The position numbers and the translations under genes are program-made. This document shows, piece by piece, positions 10,948-21,769 of a stretch of 64,000 nt of DNA. This stretch comes from Pyronema omphalodes (taxonomy: Eukaryota > Ascomycota > Pezizomycetes > Pezizales > Pyronemataceae). The stretch lies in contig JAJJXM010000033.1 in the NCBI GenBank assembly GCA_024516155.1, positions 186,001-250,000 of the forward strand. The letters are read 5' to 3'. Within the stretch, counting starts at the first letter, position 1, and each line of letters starts with the position of its first letter. The notes beneath the pieces were generated by a model, which was not told the DNA's origin, made no database searches, and saw only the letters and a list, made by a program, of their open reading frames with translations.

Positions 10948-12316
10948 GCGTACCTCTGTGAAGTTCCAGAGAGATTAACGTAGATTTCGTCGATTTCTAT
11001 CGTGAAACCAGAGTTACCCTTTCTCTTGGCGTTCCTGACCAAGCGAAATGCCACGGAAACACCGCTCTAATAACGCCGCACGACTGAAACAGTCAGGCAA
11101 CGCCTTTCACGCACTTGGAGACCTTCCTCTCGATGAGACCAATCCTAATCTTGATGGAAGCAACAATGGAGATGACGATGATGAAGTGTCACTCTTGCAG
11201 GTTGTTCGGTCAACGAATACGACCCTGGCAAAAACAGCTTTCCTATGGGGTGACGCGATAAAAGAAATGGTGAATTATATCCATAGGACCTCGGAGACAA
11301 CAAAAGAAATCCGTGATACAATTGTCCGGATGGATGAATGTACCAATGCACACCTCGAGCACTTCAACAATATGTTAGAAGGTACCCTGAAGCAGATGAA
11401 GGCAGTGTTGTCTGAGAACACTATACTGCGCCAGGCGAATGAGGCCTCCAGAGCAGAAACGGCAGCCCTCAAAGTCGCCGTGGACGCCCTCACACAGAAA
11501 TTTGACGAGCACACAGCAAAGTCAGCCCCTCCCTCCCCGGAGATCATGGCCCCCTCTGCCTCAATGGAGGAGATGACAACGCAACTGTCCATCGTCCACA
11601 ATGATATTCAAGATGTCTTGGATGCTGTTCTCAACCCGAACACTAAGAGAAAGCGACGCTCCGGCCATCAAGACATCGAACCAACATCTGACACAACCCA
11701 ACGACTAATGACCCATAAACAACGACGCAATGCATCACCAGAGCATAGCTTGATGCACTCGATACATGCAACCACCACTGCCCAGGACAAACTTGATGCT
11801 CTAAAGACCAAGTATCCCCCATGTTCACCTGCCATAACCCCAACCGAAACATTACCCAACTCTCTTCCTCAAGTATCTCCTCAGGTCACACCTCTACCGG
11901 ACGTCCCTAGCACTGCCCCTGCCGAAGGCGAAGGTTGGAAGATAGTGGAAGGCAAGACAATGCGGAGGAAGAGGAGAAGTGAACAGACAAGCAACCAGAA
12001 GGCAGCTCCAAATAACGACAATACCCCAACAACAAAGACTGGTAGGAGGGGAAAGAGCACCTACCAACCCAAACCAACGACTACTCCCACAAAGAAAACC
12101 TGGGCAGAGGTTGTCAAAAGTGGAGGAATTAATGTCCAGATGGTCTTAGGCAATGACCACCTTCAACTAATCACACCGACGACAAGAGCCCGAAGAGAGA
12201 GGCAAGGAGGGGCAGCGCGAAGGCTCAAAAAGAAGGCCCGAGCAGGCGGAGGGACGGAGGAGGAGAGAAGGGGAAGAAGTAGCCCGGCAGTAGTATAAGG
12301 CCCAAGAAATAAATAA

Positions 12317-12350
<34 letters not shown>

Positions 12351-12636
12351 AGGAAAAAAAAAAGGATTTAGATGTGAAGGGAAGGAAAGAGGAATGAGGT
12401 GAATGACTAGGCGGAATAATAATTGAGCGTACAGGGCTCTAGACTATATTGACGCGAAAGAAAATCAGCATGGAGAACACCAGGGTGCTGTGGCCCCAAA
12501 CAATGAAGAATGCTCTGGGGCTTTTCCCAGTAGGCCTCCGGGATTACAGACCGGGGCCTAAAGATGTATATAAACACAAACCACGTCATAACCTTACGGT
12601 TGGGAACGTTTAAGAATCAATCAATCAATCAATCAA
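10948..12636 (+). mobile_element. ORF1-only LINE derivative (half-LINE), 1689 bp
   Basis: It is flanked by a 15-bp duplication TCAGGATAAACGGGG (10933-10947 and 12637-12651) that duplicates SINE sequence, so it inserted after the SINE. It has a ~100-bp leader, one gag-like frame (11048-12298), an A-rich run at 12319-12348 and a 290-bp 3' region. It ends in CATAACCTTACGGTTGGGAA and an (AATC)n tail. No reverse transcriptase or endonuclease frame is present. A target-primed mechanism fits the variable-length duplication and the simple-repeat tail. It would need an autonomous relative for movement. Confidence 0.8.
11048..12298 (+). CDS. LINE ORF1 (gag-like nucleic-acid-binding protein)
   Basis: An intact frame of 416 residues. 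The N-terminus is basic, followed by an acidic patch (NNGDDDDEVS). A long helical, coiled-coil-like part covers roughly residues 85-160 (FNNMLEGTLKQMKAVLSENT and onward). A proline/threonine-rich linker follows, then a KKTWAEVVKSGG motif of the kind seen near the nucleic-acid-binding part of fungal Tad-type ORF1 proteins. I see no CCHC zinc knuckles. The last ~40 residues are Arg/Lys/Gly-rich and differ in composition. They may be read through from the end of a former ORF2 or 3' region, joined in frame by an internal deletion. Such proteins bind element RNA in ribonucleoprotein particles. The lack of stop codons suggests recent insertion or selection. Confidence 0.75.
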   Translation: MPRKHRSNNAARLKQSGNAFHALGDLPLDETNPNLDGSNNGDDDDEVSLLQVVRSTNTTLAKTAFLWGDAIKEMVNYIHRTSETTKEIRDTIVRMDECTNAHLEHFNNMLEGTLKQMKAVLSENTILRQANEASRAETAALKVAVDALTQKFDEHTAKSAPPSPEIMAPSASMEEMTTQLSIVHNDIQDVLDAVLNPNTKRKRRSGHQDIEPTSDTTQRLMTHKQRRNASPEHSLMHSIHATTTAQDKLDALKTKYPPCSPAITPTETLPNSLPQVSPQVTPLPDVPSTAPAEGEGWKIVEGKTMRRKRRSEQTSNQKAAPNNDNTPTTKTGRRGKSTYQPKPTTTPTKKTWAEVVKSGGINVQMVLGNDHLQLITPTTRARRERQGGAARRLKKKARAGGGTEEERRGRSSPAVV

Positions 12637-12778
12637 TCAGGATAAACGGGGCTATGTACTCTTGACACATGTCAAGTGCCCTTTCACTACACAGAGTGAC
12701 TACTCAACCTGAGTCGCCGGGTAAACCTTACTTGAGGGCAACCTCGGGTTACCAAGATATACCAGTGGGAGCGACACG

Positions 12779-12832
12779 GGATTCGAACCCGTTGGCTTTT
12801 ACGCAGATGCAGGTAGTCATACCACTACACTA
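12779..12832 (-). promoter_or_regulatory. Internal pol III promoter (A and B boxes) in the SINE head
   Basis: On the minus strand the A box TAGTGTAGTGG spans 12832-12822 and the B box GGTTCGAATCC spans 12789-12779; both match consensus exactly. A T-arm (ACGGG, loop, CCCGT) can be folded around the B box. The acceptor halves do not pair, so this is a SINE promoter rather than a working tRNA gene. Confidence 0.75.
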
Positions 12833-13042
12833 CTGGAGCCGCCCCCACTCTGGTCTTGATTTTGTTAAGCACTGGTAGACAGTTACATTAAAACCCAAAT
12901 CAATTTGTTAGACAGAAAGGGAATCCTACTATTATGATTGAAATATAAAAGACAATAAGAAAATACATTGCATTCATCCAACCTTAACAATTGATAATTC
13001 GTTTATATACCACAATATAACATCTTAGAGCAGGCATTTATC

Positions 13043-15067
13043 CTAACTTCCATTCTTTTCTGTGTCCTCCTGCGCGCCAGCAGTCGGAGTCTTTGGTGTA
13101 CCTCCGCCAGATCCATTCGTATCACCTTGGGCTGCTGGTGAAGCCGGACTATTTTTATAGGGACGCCCTTTCTCAAAAGGCTGACTGCAGATAGGCAACA
13201 GCGCCACCCTCTTCTCTACCGTCTCCGTGAACGGCAAATGCAAGCCATGTTTCTCCTCGATTTTCGGCTTCCACACAATTGGCGGCTTGGGGGTTCCAAG
13301 TGTAAAATAATTATCCCTTTCGTTCAAAAACCTATACAACTGTGTAGCCTGGAGGAATCGGAGTCGTGAAACATAATTATCTGCTGCCGGAATACTATCC
13401 ACATTTTTGCCTGTGAGTCCAACACTACTAAACCTCAGGATGGCGTTTAGTATCCCCAATAAACACGATAAAAAGATTAATATACAGGGAACTGCAATCA
13501 AGATCGTTCCAGAAAGCGTCGTTACATCCCCTGTTACCACCACGAAATCGGCTGTGTCGGGTGATATTTGCTTATCCGGACCTTCTGCATCGTTTGCTAG
13601 GGAATGCTTCTCTGATACCATTGTCATATCCAGAAGAATATTACGGGAGGAGGCATATGCTGCTAAGATCAACCGTTCCATGTCGTCCCAAATTCTGGCA
13701 ATGTCGGCATCAAAGAGTCCATCTTCAGTGGATTGGGAAGATGAAAGAAATATGCTTCTTTGACCGATAGTTAGGGCGAGACTAAACACCCTTGGGATAC
13801 CGAGCTCGTTTGGAAAGACGGATTCGATGAGGTATCTTCCGATTATCCCATAAACACCCGGGAGATCTTTCAGGTTATGGGAACCCACTTGTTTGCCGTT
13901 ATAGTCCCAGTGCGTGGTTTGTTTGCATGATAAAATCGGACGCTGGCGTTCAACTTCATAAGGAGCGAAGGAATTCGATTCATTTACTTTTCTGTTCTTA
14001 GTACGGAAAAATGGATCTCTTCCAGCTCCGTAGCTTCTTCTTCCAGCAGCATGGACAACCACGGCGTAACGAAACTCGTCGTTAGGGTTGCTGAATGAAT
14101 TTTGAGGATGACTGACAAAATCCACCTTAATCGGGGCGAAGTTATCGACACTAACATTAACACTGATTGATGAAATACCCCAGGGGTAATAAACATCAGT
14201 TGTCCCGGTACTTTTATCTTTCTGGTACCAGGTGTAATCGGTTTCACAGGATCCATTGACGACATGGAATAACTTCGGGGCTCTTTGTAACCCAAAATCA
14301 CTACCAGAGAGTGTGTAGGAATAGGGGAATGTCATTCCGCTGGTTTCGCCACTGCCGGTAGTGACGGCATGGGGGATGCTCACTTTTTCGCGGAGGGTTA
14401 CTTTGGAAGCTTCAATAGATCCGATGGCACGGAACGCAGGCGGGCCACGTAGAGCTCGGAGTTTGAGAAGTTCTGGAGGATACCTGCGGGCCGATATGCC
14501 GGCTACGTCGGGATAGAATAGTATAGATGGACTTGCGGGTGCGGCATTACCAATCGACATATTTGCTGGGACAAGAATACCTACATATCACAAAGCAATC
14601 CCAGTTAGATATAAAGCTTAAAATTTCATCATATCAATTCGCATAACAAATAAGCAAAACATACCTGTAACTATATTTCCAATAACCATCCCAATTGACA
14701 ATAGCAATAAAATAACACCTCCAAGGAGCCCCTGTTGTTTGTGATCCTTTTCCTTGTCGAGGTTTCGTTTGCAATATGATAACATCATAGAAACTGCCGC
14801 CCATGGTTCGTTGGAGTTTAAGAAGGCTACTAAGCCGATATACCGGTTTGGGTCGTCTTCGGTTTTGTAGAAGTACGCAACTAGACAAACGATGATACCC
14901 CAGCCGGCTAGGAAGATGAATGTTATCAATAACGTATAAGCATTGGTGATGAATTGAGCGTTGGCGTTAGAGAAAGTTATAGCCCAGATTGATCTAGTCG
15001 CGCTGGGCATATGGAAGAATTGAGACGTCAGGTACGTCGAAACTTCTGGTTTGGTGTAGACATCCAT
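13043..15067 (-). CDS. Large membrane protein of unknown function
   Basis: Two exons, 15067-14665 and 14580-13043, join in frame to 646 residues. The intron is 84 nt. The N-terminal part has two to three membrane spans (ITNAYTLLITFIFLAGWGII; a second near residues 115-140 with GGVILLLLSIGMVIGNIVTG). A region of about 350 residues with scattered Cys and Asn follows, probably outside the cell. A further span (GTILIAVPCILIFLSCLLGI) precedes a cytosolic tail ending in Pro/Gly/Thr-rich sequence. I recognise no named domain. The layout resembles other uncharacterised multi-span surface proteins of filamentous ascomycetes, such as the gene at 61324-63780, but clear sequence homology between the two is not evident by eye. 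Confidence 0.75.
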
Positions 15068-16529
15068 GGTGAAGGAAGGTATGGAGCCAGTACGAGTTGG
15101 CTGTGGTGATGTTAACTCTGCTATGAGCTGATGGGAAAATTAATTGGCTTCCAGACTTACCGATTAAATATGCTCTCGAAGAGATGTTGGCATATGTATC
15201 AGACGCCTATGACCTGGCGATGAAGAGAAATATCTGGGCGTGCCAGATGAAGAATATATTATCTCTTTGTTACCTCAAAGAGCCTCAAAAAAAAAACGGC
15301 TTCCTTTTTCAGATATGGTTTATACATTCCTTAACTTCATCTTACTAGCCCCTCTCATATGCCTATCAAAAATGGTCGGCTGATGGAAAAAAGAAAAAAT
15401 TATTCAAACAACAGCAACAACAACTCCCCATCTAATGGTTGTCTTAATATTCCCTACCTTTTAGTGAATCACCGGAAATGGCCTCACGAGAACGATTCAC
15501 AATCCAAGCACTCTGCACGCATAAATGCGCAAAGCAAAGCCTCCACTCTGTCAGCCTTATTCAACAGCTAGGGATACTGCAGTCTACAGCTGGACGATGA
15601 TAACGATTCACTAGCTCGTGACAGCTTCAACTTCAAAGGCTAGTCGTCAATTACAATTTCTCAAAGGGGGCACACGGTGAAAACTTTCCTGCAGAATATA
15701 AACCCCAAAGAATGCTAGTCCTAGTATTAACTTCCCAGCCCTAGTAACCTCGCCATTTTTATTCATCTCAGACAATTAATTGGGTTATTTCAGGGTTCAC
15801 GCTGCTGCTGCTGCTGCTGATGCTGCAATTATGTCGATTATCGGTTCAGTTGCCGAGTATGTGGCACTGCACAAGCGACTGACCTAGACGAGCCTATTAT
15901 TGTCATTTACGTAAGGAGTTTCCTCTCCCAAGACAATTTTAAAACCAACTATCGCTGCCCCCGGATAGCTATCTTGTCAAGCATCATGACCCATGCTGCT
16001 GGGGACAAGATACGTTATGTACATAGAAGGGATGTTCACGTGGATTTCCCGGCGGGAAGTATTTTTTTTTTGTGGACCCCGCCCGGGGCGGCCGTGGGGG
16101 CGGCTTTATGGTCAAACATAAGCTGTAGATATGGTGTCCATTGACTTGAGACATAGCTTCATGATAACAAGGTATTTATGTTGGCACCAATTATGATGAA
16201 GAATTATCGATATTCGGTCCGGATAATCCGACCAGAACTCTCCCCTCCCCCCCTCCACTCCCCAAATGAAGACTCATCTTAGAGAGAGGTTTCCACAGAA
16301 AACTTCAGGGTTCAAAGGCTCTGTGAAATTGAATATTCACTAGCATCATGGAAATATATTCGGTGTTTCATGGAAGTTGGGTGTCTTGGCATTTGTAAAT
16401 GTATGGATGACAAAGGTCAGGCGCAGTGATACAACAGGGCGCCAATTTTACCCTTGCACCTGAGTACATCTAACCAATGGATGACAGCCCCTACCAGGTG
16501 AATGGGGCTTGGATGGACCACTCTGTACT
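15068..16529. other. Intergenic, no gene seen
   Basis: Contains a short CTG run (about 15801-15818), a T-run and GC-rich tract near 16063-16100, and one dispersed repeat copy annotated separately. No supported coding sequence. Confidence 0.45.
16347..16405 (+). repeat. Dispersed ~55-bp repeat, copy 2
   Basis: Carries GGTGTTTCATGGAAG and GTGTCTTGGCATTTGTAAAT, aligning with the copies at 3535 and 52765. It lies within 200 bp of a Harbinger-like MITE, as copy 1 does. Confidence 0.45.
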
Positions 16530-16730
16530 GGAGGACTTCCCATCGCTCTATAGCAACGGACGTGAGAGTCCATTTCACCACAAAAAAATATTTTCTATAG
16601 AACGCGAATAGAGCACTAGGATAGACAGGGGGGTCGCTACCCCCCTGTCTATTCAGATTTTCTATTGCTATCGAATAGATGAAGTTGAGGTTGTTCTATC
16701 CACCCCCAATAGAGCGATGGGAAGTCCTCC
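16530..16730 (-). mobile_element. Harbinger-like MITE, copy B (201 bp)
   Basis: Both ends carry the perfect inverted repeat GGAGGACTTCCCATCGCTCT (extending to 21 bp), flanked on both sides by ACT (16527-16529 and 16731-16733). A 3-bp duplication and short non-coding length fit the PIF/Harbinger MITE class. The middle holds a perfect hairpin: ATAGACAGGGGGGT, loop CGCT, then the inverse. Length and order of sequence match copy A at 3184-3384 in inverted orientation. Confidence 0.82.
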
Positions 16731-17822
16731 ACTGAATGAAGTATAAGAAATTCACAATCGGCTTGAAAATAAGATGATTGAATTACATCTGTTATCAGTT
16801 TTCAGCTGAAGTTTAGTTGCCTTAGAAGCACTGTTACGTTGGTATGCTTCAAGGGTGAAAATAATAGGCCGGGTGGCTGGGATCGGCGATTCCTTTGGAA
16901 AATCATCAGGAGCACATACCGTGCAAGTCTCGACTTTTCGAACGATTTTTTGAGTATGTACTCATAGGGAACACAAAACAACACCCGGGAAAGATAAAAG
17001 ATGCCTGCCTCATTGGAAACTTTCCTAAAACCAGATCAATCATAAAATCAGACTCCCCTCAATCTGAAATCTTGGCTGAGAACGACGTGGCGATTGAGAT
17101 AGAAACAAACCTAAAAGGATTTACGAACGATATACATACATACAGGCATACATACAGACATACATAAAAGATTTTCGTTATGCATACGTCGAATTAAAGT
17201 TTAGCATATTGCTCTATGGCTTTAACTAGTGGAGATCTCATTATTAGCGCGACCGAAATTGATGATCAGATGCGTATAGCTGCGGACGAGCCGGGATCCG
17301 AGATAGCGCAACTAGCTTTGGGGACCAATAAGCGCAACCTATTGCGCGTTAATAAAAACTATTGGCAGTGAACAATATATATTCGCGGCGGTCTGAATTT
17401 CGAGGCTTGGTATCGGGATGAGGAGCTGATGTTTGCTCCGTGTTAAACCATCTCAAAATTCCGCCTCATCCGTAGCTGAAAGCTAAGTGAAAACTTGCAA
17501 GTTGATTTGCTTTTGAAACCTATAATCTCAAGTTGTGCTTCTAGGAATCTATTGACGTGGTTAGTGTGTAATATGCATATGTATACGAACTTGGCGCTTA
17601 AAATCGGTGCTCGCAAGTTCCGCAGGGTGCCTCGTATCATCCAAGCTGCAGATATTGGTTTTTATTTTTTGAGCTCAACAAGGTAAGTGTCTTGACCTTA
17701 ATGGCGTGATTTGAGGAGGAATCTTTGGGGCGCACTCTTATCACAAATCGGAGGAGGTTAGTGAAAAAGGAGAAATTTTTGGATATATGATGATTTTCAG
17801 CAGCTCGGTCCGCTATGGAGGT
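16731..17822. other. Intergenic, no confident gene
   Basis: A 90-codon frame at 16895-17167 ends in a CATACATACAGA-type simple repeat and lacks a start context or domain. No other feature is seen. Confidence 0.35.
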
Positions 17823-17965
17823 GGATGGATTGAATACCTAAAGTGTCTCAAGTGGGTCGGCCGTGAGGGGCGGATGCAATGAATACTCACAGTGTCTCAG
17901 TTCGTTCGGTCGTGATGGGCGGATAAATTGAATGCCTACAGTGTCTCGGTTTGATCGGTAATGCT
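17823..17965. repeat. Minisatellite, 49-bp unit, about 2.9 copies
   Basis: Units start at 17823, 17872 and 17921, each beginning GGATNNATTGAAT-like and containing AGTGTCTC about 20 bases in. The spacing is exactly 49 bp. Units differ at roughly a quarter of positions, so the array is old. Confidence 0.75.
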
Positions 17966-18793
17966 TCCGCTTCTGTGTGCCATGATGAGCCTCACAATTA
18001 TTTCTACAACTGTCCAATTTGTGATTTGGCACGAACAATCAGAATTGTTGCCGGGGAAAATTACAATTTGTAACGATGGTAAATGAGTTGTTACCTCAGT
18101 ATTACTGAATTTACTCCATTCTCTGCAGTAAGGCTAAAAGCACAACAAAACTGGCAAGTTGAGACTGCAGCAAGAGCAGCCTAGTTGAACCAACTATTGT
18201 AACCGAGTACGATGTAGCAGTTAAATTCCAAGACCTCACATATCAAATACTCATTCGGACCGCAGCGAGAGCGGCTGATCTGAGCCAATCTTGTACTCGG
18301 AATATAGCGGAGCTTTGTAATCTTGAGGCCCAACATATCAGCAGCGTCAAATATGGAAATACTAATGTTGGATTCCCGGGTGCTGATGGCCTAATTGGGA
18401 AGTAACCCCTTGAGTATAGCTGTAGGAACATGCATTGTTGTACTTTAACGAAGCCTTCCCCGCCTCAATGATCCTGAATGTGAGTGTCATAAGCCTGTTA
18501 GCCTATGAAAAGGATTGATGACGGACGTGGCTCGGCCTCCGGTTTCTTCATGTGCGGTGATGTGGGCACCTTCTGTTTCAATTACAATTTGCGAAACTCC
18601 ACTTTCAACGGTCCTTCCTGCTTTTGCACAACTTGATTGACTTACCGATCTATCAATTAATCTTGACAGTGAGCTAGGGAGGCCAGACAAAACATCGGCC
18701 CCAGGTTCTGTTGTAGAAATATAAAGCGACCACTATTTCATTAATCGTCTCCGTGCAGTTCATCGCTCTCGTTCACCAAGAATCCAGTCCAAA

Positions 18794-20564
18794 ATGCGTT
18801 CCCTCAATCTACCCATTTTAGCTGTTACAATCGCTTCTATCTTTTCTCCTGCCTACTGTCAGCAGGACCTCATTACCGCATTAGAATCCCATCCCAACAC
18901 CACCGAGTATGCGAAACGCCTAACTGCCAACCCCATAGACCTGACTGGCAATGGGCCCTTCTTGATCCTCGCACCCGACAATCAAGCTGTCTTAGGAAGT
19001 ACCTCTGCTCTCTCCGCAAGACTTTTCCGCTACATCAGAAGAGCGGGAGCAGCCCAACCGAGTGATCTTTTGGGCACTTTCCCTCCGCCAGATCCGGAGG
19101 CAGAAGAGAGAAAATCAAAGAACGCACCTATAGCTTCTCCAACACCATCTTCAATTAAGCCTCAGGATGCTCCCTCGGATAGTGTGTCCTCAGCTGCATC
19201 TTCGGATGCAAGTACCGCTCCATCATCATCTATCACCCCCACCAGTTCTTCATCATCTATCACGCCTACCGATTCTTCCGCCACAATAACCAGCAGCCCG
19301 GTCCCAACCAGCAGTCTAGTATCAACCGCCACCAATCCAACCTCTTGGAGCTATGAAGAGTTCTTGAAAGATATTCTAGGAATTAATACGGCATCTTCGG
19401 CTGTCGCCATGAAACGTTTGATGCCAAGACAGACGCTTGCAGTTGTTGCTCCGGGACCTGTAAGCTGCCCTCTTACACCCGCTCTCCATAAGAAAGAAAA
19501 CTGATATATTTTTTAGTCCCAGCTTCTTTCAGCCGCATCAAATGCTGCTGCTCCACCAGATGCGGTTGAGCCATCTGCTGTCCCAACTGCATCACCGGAT
19601 TCTGCTGCGACAATTCAGGGACCCGCGTCTCCTGCTGATTCAGTCATGCCCGTTCCAGACTCTGGAATTTTCACCAACCGTGATAGACAAATCACCGTTA
19701 ACTCGCTTCTCAAAGACCCAGCGTTTGTGAACCTCGGTGGTGACGGACAAGCTGTAGTTGTGAACCGATACGTTGATCCCGCCACTCAGAAAATGAGCAT
19801 CCGTGTTACTTCTGGTCTGGGTAATACACAACAATTGACAGATGAGCGCTTTTCGTTCGACCGTGGAGGAGTTCGCGTCGCAGAAAAGTAAGAATCTTCC
19901 CTGTTCTTTATTCTGAAAAAAAAAAAAAAAAAACGGTCAGCTAATATATTATCACAGCTTTTTGACAGTTCCGAAGACCTTTAGTGCATCGCTAGAAGCC
20001 CTCAATGCGACGAGGTTCTTGTCCTTGGTCCGTCAAAACGGCCTCTTCAACGACCTCGAAAATACACCATATATGACGGTGTTTGTGCCAATTGACACTG
20101 CATTCTCAGCAGGCTCTTCTCCTAGTGTCTGTGCTTGCGAAAAGATGACAATCGACAGCTGGGTTGGATACACTCCACAGCTAGTAGATGGTCAGAGTTA
20201 TGTCAGTAGAGCTGGATCGGAGTTGAAGATCGCAATTAAGGATGGTGATTACTACGTCAATGGTGTTAGAGTTGTTCGGCCGAATGTTATCACAAAGAAT
20301 GGAGTTGTGCATTTGATTGAGAAGGTACGTTGTTCAAATACCGTTCCCCGGATTGGACTGAATACTTGGGAATTTAATGCGGATGATGGCATGGGATGAT
20401 GGCTAACGGAATTGATTGTCTAGCAAATCACTTCAAACACTGTAGCCCCGAATGCGCCACCAAATGGGTGTGCAGCACGGGAATTATCGAACGGGGCATC
20501 GGCAATGGGATTTTCGGCTATGGCATTGGGATTGGCGGGATTGACTGGATTGATGGTTTTGTAG
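18794..20564 (+). CDS. Fasciclin (FAS1) domain cell-surface protein, copy 2
   Basis: Exons 18794-19459, 19517-19887, 19958-20324 and 20424-20564 join in frame to 514 residues. A signal peptide (to about residue 23, ending YCQQD) is followed by SHPNTTEYAKRL and FLILAPDNQAVLG, matching copy 1. A Ser/Thr/Pro-rich insert (about residues 115-180) probably carries O-glycans. The later half has TSGLGNTQQL, then a second FAS1 unit (SLEALNATRFLSLVRQNGLF, MTVFVPIDTAF, GVVHLIEK). The C-terminus (SAMGFSAMALGLAGLTGLMV) looks like a GPI-anchor signal. Introns lie at the same places as in copy 1. It is a cell-wall or membrane adhesion-type protein by family. The insert is longer and richer in Ser/Thr than in copy 1. 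Confidence 0.87.
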
Positions 20565-21421
20565 GATTTAATGAGTGGTTGAGCGGTTATAGTGGGGTTA
20601 CGTCTGGTTATGAGTATTTTGGTAGTGGATATTTTTGTTATGAGTAATATTGGTTATAAGAATTTAGGTTATGAGTCTTGGTTATAAGTATTTTGGTAAT
20701 TTATGTTAGGGGTTTTGACGGACAATGGAAATTGTAATAATTATTGTAATACAGCAATCTCAATTAATTATGCACGACAGTGACAGGATTCAGGCCGAGT
20801 ATTAAAAGACAGGGATAATGTGGTTATGCAGTTAGACAATTTAACTAACATTAGTGTGTTGATGCCGAACATCATATGTGCACTCAAAATACGTGCATGC
20901 TACGGCAATTGTAACTCTAAAACGAAATATAATGAATAGTCTGATGTTCGATATGTTGGTATTTGCTCCCTTGCTATTTTCCTTTAAGAATTTGATGCCT
21001 ATCAATATCGTCGACTGGCAAGTTGGAACAATCTTCATCGCCATATCGGAATAGTAATCGCATTATATCGGTTCGTCAGGGGGACAGAAACCACTGCAAT
21101 ATCAACCAAGAGATTCTAATATCATTCATGCTAGCGTAAGACAACGCTTTGAATATCCATGCTGTATTTGAAAAGCATTTTCTTATCTGGCAGATTGTTT
21201 TGTACAATACAATAATAAGTGAATATCTGCGTTCGTCAAAGGTGCTGTTGACAGCCCTGGCGCCCTTTCTAGACATCCTCTCATTGATGGCTAACTTCAG
21301 CACATTTTGTCAGGGGTAGCATGGGCGCCGAATTTCGGAGGTTAGAAATCCTATTCATAGAAAAAGGCTCAGTAAGCAGGTCGTTGATGTGTGCGACATT
21401 GTCCCTGTGGTACAAAAAAAA
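20565..21421. other. Intergenic, no gene seen
   Basis: Directly after the stop is a degenerate GGTTATGAGTATTTTGGT-type repeat (20600-20700). The rest is AT-rich with no supported frame. Confidence 0.4.
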
Positions 21422-21769
21422 GGTGTTTAATCAAACCACACTTTAAACCACAAAAGGTGTTTAATTTAAACACCCACAAAATTCATTTACTAAACACCTT
21501 GTTAAACACCTACTAAACAATTTTAAACACCTTTTTAAACACCTACTAAACACCTTTAAACACCTACTAAACACCTTTAAACACCTTTTTAAACACCTTT
21601 TTCAAGACTTATTAAACACCGTTGAACACCTACTAAACACCTCCAAACACCTTTAAACACCGAATTAAACACCTTTAAACACCGAATTAAACACCTACTA
21701 AACACCGAATTAAACACCTACTAAACACCGAATTAAACACCTTGCACAATAGTGGTTTGATCAAGCACC
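21422..21769. repeat. AAACACC repeat block with inverted ends
   Basis: About two dozen AAACACC units, most preceded by TT or CT and spaced 8-16 bases, fill the block. The ends form an imperfect inverted repeat around ATCAAACCAC (left GGTGTTTAATCAAACCAC, right its inverse with two mismatches). This suggests a small mobile or foldback element rather than a plain satellite. No protein frame. Confidence 0.65.

Larger units (their letters stand above)
10809..12850 (-). mobile_element. tRNA-derived SINE, split by a LINE insertion
   Basis: The SINE lies on the minus strand. Its tRNA-like head is at 12850-12779, its body at 12778-12652, and its tail at 10947-10809, about 338 bp once the insertion is removed. 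The decamer TGGTCTTGAT flanks both ends exactly (10799-10808 and 12851-12860), as a target-site duplication. The head carries perfect pol III A-box and B-box matches. The tail, CGGTTGGGAACATAAATGAA followed by ATTATC-type repeats, shares its core with the tail of the LINE inserted into it. No protein is encoded. Confidence 0.8.

Noticed and set aside
12770..12850. A tRNA gene on the minus strand
   Set aside because: A and B boxes are perfect, but the acceptor halves do not pair and the anticodon stem is poor. The target duplication right at its 5' edge marks it as a SINE head.
16895..17167. 90-codon plus-strand gene
   Set aside because: Ends in simple repeat, has no domain, and neither splice partner nor leader is visible.
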